A DNA stretch of 64,000 bases from the NCBI RefSeq assembly GCF_023586365.1, contig NZ_CP097759.1, positions 726,498-790,497 of the forward strand. Direction: 5' to 3'. Source of the DNA: Blochmannia endosymbiont of Camponotus sp. (GTDB lineage: Bacteria > Pseudomonadota > Gammaproteobacteria > Enterobacterales > Enterobacteriaceae). How positions within the stretch are numbered: the first letter of the stretch is position 1; each line of letters opens with the position of its first letter. The notes beneath the pieces are model-generated. The model was given only the letters and a program-made list of their open reading frames with translations. It ran no database searches and was not told the DNA's origin. Both the position numbers and the translations under genes were made by a program. Shown here piece by piece: positions 57,830 through 64,000 of this stretch.

Positions 57830-58666
57830 ATGAGTGATGAATTATCCCAGAAGTTTATTAACGATTGGGTAGGAGAGTTAAGATTAAATTTTGCTTTACG
57901 TGGTGGGCGTAGTGTGCTTACTAAATGTAAGCATGTTGGGCCGTTTTACGTGAAAAAAGTTTTTTATTCAGAAAATGATAATACTCCGCATGTGTATTTA
58001 TTACATCCTCCTGGTGGGTTAGTGGGAGGGGATAAATTAGTACTAGATGTTAAATTGGAATCGAATAGCCGGGTATTATTAACGACCCCAGGCGCTGCTA
58101 AGTTTTATCGTAGTAACGGTATGTATGCAGTAGAGAAACATACGTTTAAGCTAGAACGTAATACTGCTTTAGAATGGGTTCCTCAAGGCAGTATTTTTTT
58201 TCCTAAATCTAAAGCAAAAATAGATACTACTTTTATTATAGAACAAGGATCTAGAATTATATCATTTGATATGTTATGCTTTGGAAATTTGTCATTAGGC
58301 GGTTCTACTTATCCAGAAGAAGTAGATGTCCATTTAAATATTTGTTTGTCTGATTCGATTGGATTACAGGAACGTTTGCGGATCAATGAATTAAACTGTG
58401 TTATGAAGTTAGGCGGATTCCGAATAAGTGCTTTACTTTTTGCTATTCCATCGGATAAAAAAATATTATATGAGGTACGTAAATTAATAACATCAGTTAA
58501 ACATTTTCAAGTTGGAGGTGCTACATTGTTAGATGAGATTCTTGTGGTACGATTATTGGGTAATGATAATCAGTATTTAAAAAAAATGCTTCATCATATT
58601 TGGTATACTATACGTCCTTTTATAATGGGAAGAAAAGTTATACTACCTCGTATTTGGCTGACATAA
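57830..58666 (+). CDS. ureD: Urease accessory protein UreD (UreH)
   Basis: UreD is the scaffold protein that binds apo-urease and, with UreF and UreG, delivers nickel and CO2 to the active site. The 278-residue protein has the family segments [30 protein letters not shown] and [12 protein letters not shown]. It starts at ATG 57830 and heads the cluster; ureA follows after 13 bases. This is the enterobacterial order ureDABCEFG, with ureE decayed. Confidence 0.93.
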   Translation: MSDELSQKFINDWVGELRLNFALRGGRSVLTKCKHVGPFYVKKVFYSENDNTPHVYLLHPPGGLVGGDKLVLDVKLESNSRVLLTTPGAAKFYRSNGMYAVEKHTFKLERNTALEWVPQGSIFFPKSKAKIDTTFIIEQGSRIISFDMLCFGNLSLGGSTYPEEVDVHLNICLSDSIGLQERLRINELNCVMKLGGFRISALLFAIPSDKKILYEVRKLITSVKHFQVGGATLLDEILVVRLLGNDNQYLKKMLHHIWYTIRPFIMGRKVILPRIWLT

Positions 58667-58679
58667 GTCAGGAAAATCT

Positions 58680-58982
58680 ATGAAGTTGTTACCTCGTGAA
58701 AAAGATAAATTATTGTTATTTACGGCAGCATTGTTAGCAGAAAAGCGTCGAAATAGAGGGTTGAAATTAAATTATCCAGAAGCGATAGCATTAATTAGCG
58801 CTGTAATTTTGGAGGGTGCTCGTGAAGGGAAAAGTGTTGCGGAATTAATGGATATAGGTAAAAACGTATTGACTAGAGATGATGTTATGATGGGAGTGCC
58901 TGAAATGATTACTAATGTACAAGTAGAAGCTACTTTTAGTGATGGAACTAAATTGGTAACAATACATGATCCAATAATTTGA
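58680..58982 (+). CDS. ureA: Urease gamma subunit
   Basis: UreA is the smallest structural subunit of the (UreABC)3 enzyme. The 100-residue protein is the family's usual length, beginning [14 protein letters not shown] and including [16 protein letters not shown] and [13 protein letters not shown]. It starts at ATG 58680 with CAGGA upstream. Its stop is 3 bases before the ureB start, so the subunits are probably translated in step. Confidence 0.97.
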   Translation: MKLLPREKDKLLLFTAALLAEKRRNRGLKLNYPEAIALISAVILEGAREGKSVAELMDIGKNVLTRDDVMMGVPEMITNVQVEATFSDGTKLVTIHDPII

Positions 58983-58985
58983 TGC

Positions 58986-59318
58986 ATGCATGAGGATACT
59001 AATAATATTATGATACCAGGTGAGTTCTATATTTCTCATGGAAATATAGAATTGAATGTTGGACGACAACAAGTATTAGTAACCGTTATAAATAATGGAG
59101 ATAGGCCTATACAGGTTGGTTCTCATTTTCATTTTTATGAGGTTAATTCTGCTTTAAAATTTAATCGAGTTATCGCTCGTGGGTTTCGTTTAAATGTTCC
59201 ATCAGGAACAGCAATACGTTTTGAACCAGGACAGTTTAGGACTGTAGAACTTGTAAGATACGCAGGTGCATGTAAAATTTATGGGTTTTGTAAAGCCATT
59301 ATGGGAAAGTTAGATTAG
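58986..59318 (+). CDS. ureB: Urease beta subunit
   Basis: UreB packs between UreA and UreC in the trimer. The core [35 protein letters not shown] and [13 protein letters not shown] is typical. The ATG at 58986 gives 110 residues with an 8-residue lead (HEDTNNI); the family's normal start is the internal ATG at 59010. GAGG lies 14 bases before 59010, too far for an ideal site, so the start is uncertain. Separate ureA and ureB genes match the enterobacterial layout. Confidence 0.95.
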   Translation: MHEDTNNIMIPGEFYISHGNIELNVGRQQVLVTVINNGDRPIQVGSHFHFYEVNSALKFNRVIARGFRLNVPSGTAIRFEPGQFRTVELVRYAGACKIYGFCKAIMGKLD

Positions 59319-59320
59319 TT

Positions 59321-61024
59321 ATGTTATTATCTAAACATGATTATGCCTCTCTATTTGGACCAACTATTGGTGATTCTGTACGATTAGCAGATACTGAATT
59401 GTGGATAAAAATAGAAAAAGATTTCACTGTGTATGGGGAGGAAGTAAAATTTGGAGGAGGTAAAGTTATACGAGATGGTATGGGTCAAGGACAAATGAGT
59501 AGTAAAGATTGTGTTGATTTAGTATTGACTAATGCAGTAATTATTGATTATTGGGGGATAATAAAAGCGGATATTGGTATCAATAATGGTCGTATATCAG
59601 GTATTGGAAAAGCAGGGAATCCGGATGTACAGCCAGATGTCACGATATTTATTGGCCCTGGAACAGAGATAATAGCAGCGGAAGGGAAAATTGTTACAGC
59701 TGGAGGAATTGATGCTCATGTTCATTTTATTTGTCCTCAGCAAATAGAAGAAGCGCTGAGTTCTGGAATTACTACATTTATTGGAGGTGGCACTGGACCG
59801 GCAACAGGAAGTAATGCTACTACTTGCACTCCAGGCCCTTGGTTTATATCTCGTATGCTACAAGTAGGGGATACCTTGCCTATCAATGTTGGTTTTACCG
59901 GTAAAGGTAGTGCTTCTTGTCCTGATGCTTTAGAAGAACAAATAATTGCAGGGGCAATTGGTTTAAAGGTGCATGAAGATTGGGGCGCAACACCTGCTGC
60001 TATCGATTGTTGTTTAAATGTAGCTGATCGTTTTGATATTCAGGTTTCTATTCATACTGATACTTTAAACGAATCAGGATTTGTTGAGGATACTTTGTCC
60101 GCCATCAAAGGTAGAACGGTACATGCTTATCATACTGAGGGTGCAGGTGGAGGGCATTCTCCAGATATTATACGTATGTGTGGGTTTGATAATGTGTTGC
60201 CATCATCTACTAATCCGACTATGCCTTATACTATTAATACAATAGATGAGCATTTAGATATGATGATGGTTTGTCATAATCTTAATCCTAATCTCCCTGA
60301 AGATATGGCATTTTCAGAGTCTAGAATTCGGAGGGAGACAATTGCAGCTGAAGATGTATTACATGATCTTGGAGCTTTATCTATGATTTCTTCTGATTCT
60401 CAAGCTATGGGACGAGTTGGGGAAGTGATTTTACGCACTTGGCAGACAGCGCATAAGATGAAACTACAAAGAGGTTCATTATTAGGTGATGCTACTAAAT
60501 ATGATGATAATGTTCGCATAAAACGGTATATTGCTAAATATACAATTAACCCGGCGATAACTCATGGAATTTCTCATGAAGTTGGTTCTGTTGAAATAGG
60601 AAAATTAGCGGATTTAGTACTATGGTCTCCTGTTTTTTTTGGGATTAAACCAGAGTTAATAATTAAAGGTGGCATGATTATCTCTTCTGCTATGGGAGAT
60701 CCCAATGCTTCTATACCTACTCCTCAGCCAGTACATTATCGATTAATGTTTGGCGCACATGGTAAAGCAAAATATGCTACACGCATGACTTTTTTATCTC
60801 AAGTTGCTTATAATTCAGAGTTAATAGATTATTTAAAGTTGGTTAGTTTGATTGGTGAGGTTCGTCATTGCAGAGATATTCAAAAGAAGCATATGATTAA
60901 TAATTCTTGGCAACCAATTATTGAAGTAGATGCTCAGACTTATCAAGTACGTGCTAATGGCGAGTTATTAACTTGTGAGCCTGCTTCTGCATTACCAATG
61001 TCACAACGTTATTTTCTGTTTTAA
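59321..61024 (+). CDS. ureC: Urease alpha (catalytic) subunit
   Basis: UreC holds the dinickel centre that hydrolyses urea to ammonia and carbamate. In the 567-residue protein all expected ligands are present: His133 and His135 (DAHVH), Lys216 (the carbamylated lysine in GLKVHED), His245, His271 and Asp359 (SSDSQ). The flap residues Cys318 and His319 (MVCHN) are also kept. It starts at ATG 59321, 2 bases after ureB. It should be active if nickel is delivered. In Blochmannia, urease is known to recycle nitrogen for the ant host through ammonia assimilation. Confidence 0.98.
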   Translation: MLLSKHDYASLFGPTIGDSVRLADTELWIKIEKDFTVYGEEVKFGGGKVIRDGMGQGQMSSKDCVDLVLTNAVIIDYWGIIKADIGINNGRISGIGKAGNPDVQPDVTIFIGPGTEIIAAEGKIVTAGGIDAHVHFICPQQIEEALSSGITTFIGGGTGPATGSNATTCTPGPWFISRMLQVGDTLPINVGFTGKGSASCPDALEEQIIAGAIGLKVHEDWGATPAAIDCCLNVADRFDIQVSIHTDTLNESGFVEDTLSAIKGRTVHAYHTEGAGGGHSPDIIRMCGFDNVLPSSTNPTMPYTINTIDEHLDMMMVCHNLNPNLPEDMAFSESRIRRETIAAEDVLHDLGALSMISSDSQAMGRVGEVILRTWQTAHKMKLQRGSLLGDATKYDDNVRIKRYIAKYTINPAITHGISHEVGSVEIGKLADLVLWSPVFFGIKPELIIKGGMIISSAMGDPNASIPTPQPVHYRLMFGAHGKAKYATRMTFLSQVAYNSELIDYLKLVSLIGEVRHCRDIQKKHMINNSWQPIIEVDAQTYQVRANGELLTCEPASALPMSQRYFLF

Positions 61025-61047
61025 TAGAAATAGTTCGTATGTGATAC

Positions 61048-61257
61048 ATGTATATGATATGGATGTTGTTGTTTGTTAGATGCTTTGAACAGTTGTCTTT
61101 TGGTATTGGGATGGCAGCAACTGAAATTATTAGTGTTATAATATTTGGTTAGCAATGAAGAATTGTATATATGATTTATAGTGCCTATTGCTCTTTAATG
61201 ATATTGTGTGTGATGGTAACTGGAAATCACAATATATTACAGGGATGGGTGCTTGTG
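61048..61257 (+). pseudogene. ureE: Relic of urease accessory gene ureE
   Basis: ureE stands between ureC and ureF in the enterobacterial cluster, and this is the only interval of that size here. One frame, open 61048-61152, reads GMAATEIISVII near its end, like UreE VIAADEEVSVVR. The same frame, after stops at 61150 and 61156, reads LMILCVMVTGNHNILQG (61195-61245), like UreE FMLAKACYHLGNRHVPLQI. The His-rich tail is not found. Together they suggest a decayed gene with in-frame stops and an insertion. The similarity is by eye and modest. UreE is a nickel chaperone, and some ureases mature without it. Confidence 0.42.
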
Positions 61258-61479
61258 ATATAGGTAGGCGTTTAATATTATTATTAATAAGACTTACAAT
61301 ACGATGTATTATTGTATTTATTGGATATATTTTAACGACATTGCTGGTATAACAAAATAAATATTATTTCGAATGAAGACACACAGAGTTTGTTATAAAT
61401 TGTTATTTCTGTAATGAAATGAGACTACAATAATATTTATATTAGTAATTCATCAATATTGTTTTATATTATTATAATT

Positions 61480-62166
61480 ATGTGTGCTGATCATGGTATT
61501 AGTTCGGTCTTGTCTTTAATGCAATTGGTTAGCTCTAACTTTCCTGTGGGAGGATTTGCTTATTCACGAGGTTTAGAGTGGGCGGTAGAGTGTAATTGGG
61601 TTGATTCTGTAGAAACTTTTTATTCTTGGCAACAACAATGGATTGATGGGCCATTAATTTATTTAGAATGGCCGATGCTTAAGCGTTGCTATTATTATAC
61701 CCAAATTAGAGATGAAATGAGTTTTTTTCAATGTGCATTAAGGGTATTATCCTATCGCGATACTCATGAACTTAGATTAGAAGAACAACAACGTGGAAAA
61801 GCGTTGTCGAAAATAATATTGCAATGGTATCCATTGATGGATGGTGGGACTTGGTTATCGGCTTTAGAACATAGTGGGTTAGCATCTATAGCATGGTTAG
61901 GGTGTACGTGGGGTATTTCTTTAGAAAATTTAGCGTTAGGATATGCCTATAATATATTGGAATCTGCTACAATGGCGGGGCTGAAATTAGTGCCTTTTGG
62001 ACAAATAACTGCTCAGAGATTATTAAGATCTTTGATGGAACACCTTCCGAATGATTGGAAGAAATCTGATATGATAACAGATCATGAATTAGGCAGTAGC
62101 CTTCCGTTGCAATCTATAGCATCTTCTTGTCATGAGACACAATATTCACGATTATTTCGTTCCTAA
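61480..62166 (+). CDS. ureF: Urease accessory protein UreF
   Basis: UreF binds UreD and urease and gates UreG activity during nickel insertion. The 228-residue protein (all-helical family) has LMQLVSSNFPVGGFAYSRGL near its start, ELRLEEQQRGKAL, and the family's C-terminal ASSCHETQYSRLFRS. ATG 61480 is chosen; the frame is open from a TTG at 61459. The gap before it holds the ureE relic. Confidence 0.93.
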   Translation: MCADHGISSVLSLMQLVSSNFPVGGFAYSRGLEWAVECNWVDSVETFYSWQQQWIDGPLIYLEWPMLKRCYYYTQIRDEMSFFQCALRVLSYRDTHELRLEEQQRGKALSKIILQWYPLMDGGTWLSALEHSGLASIAWLGCTWGISLENLALGYAYNILESATMAGLKLVPFGQITAQRLLRSLMEHLPNDWKKSDMITDHELGSSLPLQSIASSCHETQYSRLFRS

Positions 62167-62245
62167 AAGTATTTTATTTTTGATAAAAAATACGTATTTG
62201 AAATATATTATGTGATAATCAATTTTTAATTGAGGGAAATATACT

Positions 62246-62869
62246 TTGTTATTAGATCAATATAAACAACCATTGCGTATAGGTGTAGGCGGTCCTGTAG
62301 GATCAGGTAAAACTGCATTACTTGAAGTGTTATGTAAAAAAATGAAGGATAGTTATCAATTAGCGGTGGTGACCAACGATATTTATACTAAAGAAGACCA
62401 ACGTATTTTGATAGATGCGAATGCTTTATCGGCTGATCGTATTGTTGGAGTAGAAACTGGAGGGTGTCCACATACTGCTATTCGTGAAGATGCTTCTATG
62501 AATTTATTAGCTGTAGAAGAATTAATATCGAAATTTAATAATTTGGATATTATTTTTATTGAAAGTGGTGGAGATAATTTAAGTGCTACTTTTAGCCCAG
62601 AATTGTCAGATTTAAATTTATATGTTATTGATGTAGCAGCCGGTGATAAAATACCTCGAAAAGGTGGACCAGGTATTACACGTTCTGATTTTTTAATTAT
62701 TAACAAAATTGATTTAGCTGCATATGTGGGAGCGTCGTTGGAAATAATGAATCGTGATACAAATCTTATGCGTAGAGGTTTGCCATGGTCTTTTACTAAT
62801 TTAAAAACAGGTCATGGCGTACAATCCGTTATTGATTTTATTTTGGCACAACGATTATCTTTACAGTAG
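62246..62869 (+). CDS. ureG: Urease accessory GTPase UreG
   Basis: UreG is the SIMIBI GTPase that carries nickel to the UreDF-urease complex. The 207-residue protein has the P-loop GPVGSGKT at 16-23, the metal-binding [11 protein letters not shown] (Cys-Pro-His), [15 protein letters not shown] and NKIDLA. The start appears to be TTG 62246, with GAGGG about 10 bases upstream; no ATG or GTG fits the family's N-terminus. In the absence of UreE, UreG dimers may take nickel from another source. Confidence 0.95.
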   Translation: MLLDQYKQPLRIGVGGPVGSGKTALLEVLCKKMKDSYQLAVVTNDIYTKEDQRILIDANALSADRIVGVETGGCPHTAIREDASMNLLAVEELISKFNNLDIIFIESGGDNLSATFSPELSDLNLYVIDVAAGDKIPRKGGPGITRSDFLIINKIDLAAYVGASLEIMNRDTNLMRRGLPWSFTNLKTGHGVQSVIDFILAQRLSLQ

Positions 62870-64000
62870 TATGATATAGTTCGCTAAAAATTTTTCGTAA
62901 TAATGATTTTGTTATGAAAAGTGAACATATACATCTTAAAAACTATATAGATAGATATATATGCTAATTATGTATTGAATGTAGATGTAAAACATCTACT
63001 TATATTTGTGTTTTTATTTTAATATTGTTTGGTATCAGGATGGGAATGTAAAAATTATTTAATTAAATATTAATTTATGGATGTGTGTATTTTTTGTATG
63101 TAAAATAATGAAAAATTATGTTTGGAGTAGTATAATTATACATTGTTGTTCAGATGTATAGTAGTAGGAGTAATAGTAATAGTATTGTTATTATGGGTTT
63201 TGTGGTAATTCCAGGAGTTTATAGAAGCGTAGATTAATCTAACAAATAATATTGTAAAACTAATTGATAATATCCATTTGGCAACTTGTATTTTTTTCTT
63301 TTTTCTTTTCATGAAAATAATGAGAAAATTATTGCATTATTGTAATGACCTTTGTTGGAGCATCTCTTGATAGACTATCACAAAAATTCTATGAATGTAT
63401 ATGTTTTTTTGTTTAATCCTAAAATTATTATTTATTGAGTATAAATCGTCGTGAAATGTATTTCACTGTAAGATGCATGTTTTTTTAAAATATTAGTCTA
63501 AAATTAATAAGAGTTTTTTATTTTTGTTTTTGAAGGGGTTGTTTTTTTATGGATTTAAAAAATTAATTATTAATAATTTCTTCGACTGTTTATCGTATTT
63601 ATTTTTATGTACACATGTTTATGTGTAACATATAAAAGTTTTAGTTATCGTTAAAATAGCATGAAATATTAGTAAAAATATTTTTAATTTTTGATGTAGG
63701 TGTTTTCCATATTAGTCTCTCTTTAGAGAGAAAGATAAGACATCGTCATCGTAATGCATTATATTTGCATATTTATTGCATTTAAACATAATAGAATAAT
63801 AATATTATTTGAAGTAGTTTGTAACTTAAAATGATGTTTTTTACATTAAACTCGTAATATAGATAAATTACGTTATATAATTGTGTTATTTAAATTTGAT
63901 TTAAATTGCATCGGAGAGAGTATATGATTTGAAGTATTACGTATGAGCTTTTATTTTATCAATAAAATTCTTCAAATATCAATTTAAATAATACCCCATC
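62870..64000. other. 1.1-kb non-coding end of window
   Basis: No open frame of useful size occurs after ureG. The plus strand is clearly rich in T and G over C, like the genes from guaB on. A small 6-bp hairpin with a TTTA loop lies at 63716-63731. A good Shine-Dalgarno-like CGGAGAGAG near 63910 is followed by ATG-ATT-stop only. I see no tRNA or known RNA here. Nickel or urea transport genes that sometimes follow ureG are not present within the window. Confidence 0.6.

Overview
The window looks like a piece of the chromosome of an obligate insect endosymbiont in the Enterobacterales, most probably a Candidatus Blochmannia (symbiont of Camponotus-group ants). The evidence is: strong A+T bias; proteins that align almost end to end with Escherichia coli as I remember them; E. 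coli gene order with many genes missing; long empty intergenic stretches; no transposons, phages or CRISPR; and a complete structural urease with most of its maturation genes, a hallmark of Blochmannia among such symbionts. The species cannot be fixed from sequence alone. All family comparisons are from memory; no search was run.

Layout. 1-1154: end of trpS, then pabA. 1155-2967: decayed stretch where argD, crp, slyD, fkpA and tus genes lie in E. coli, with a possible fkpA relic. 2968-19690: one run of information-processing genes (rpsL, rpsG, fusA, tuf, secE, nusG, rplK, rplA, rplJ, rplL, rpoB, rpoC), formed by joining the str operon to the rpoBC region through a single tuf gene. 20244-27366: purH divergent from an rRNA operon (16S, tRNA-Glu, 23S; no recognisable 5S). 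27451-33308: pssA, emrE, tmRNA, smpB, ratA, bamE, nadK, grpE. 33668-51988: ung, lepA, lepB, rnc, pdxJ, acpS, tadA, glyA, suhB, iscS, ndk, rlmN, ispG, hisS, der, i.e. the E. coli 2.6-2.7 Mb order with era, recO, iscR, iscU-fdx, rodZ and bamB missing. 52076-53623: mqo on the minus strand. 54242-62869: guaB, guaA and the urease cluster ureD-A-B-C-(ureE relic)-F-G.

How the genes work together. The left half is the transcription and translation core, with conserved rRNA antitermination and processing signals (boxA, RNase III stems) and matching factors (NusG, a modified SuhB, RNase III). The centre adds ribosome rescue (tmRNA and SmpB), lipid and envelope functions (PssA, LepB, BamE) and cofactor synthesis (NadK, PdxJ, IspG, IscS). 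The right end makes GMP and releases ammonia from urea, the nitrogen-recycling role known for Blochmannia.

Most notable observations: (1) an abrupt strand-composition switch at about 54.03 kb between divergent mqo and guaB, from C>G to G>C on the plus strand, with a hairpin at the switch and a consensus DnaA box nearby, which looks like a replication origin; (2) many long perfect inverted repeats, several without a loop and several inside genes; (3) a SuhB that has lost its inositol-monophosphatase metal ligands; (4) relics of ureE and of an ibaG/bolA-like gene; (5) two chimeric junctions at ancestrally duplicated loci (tufA/tufB and rrnE/rrnG).
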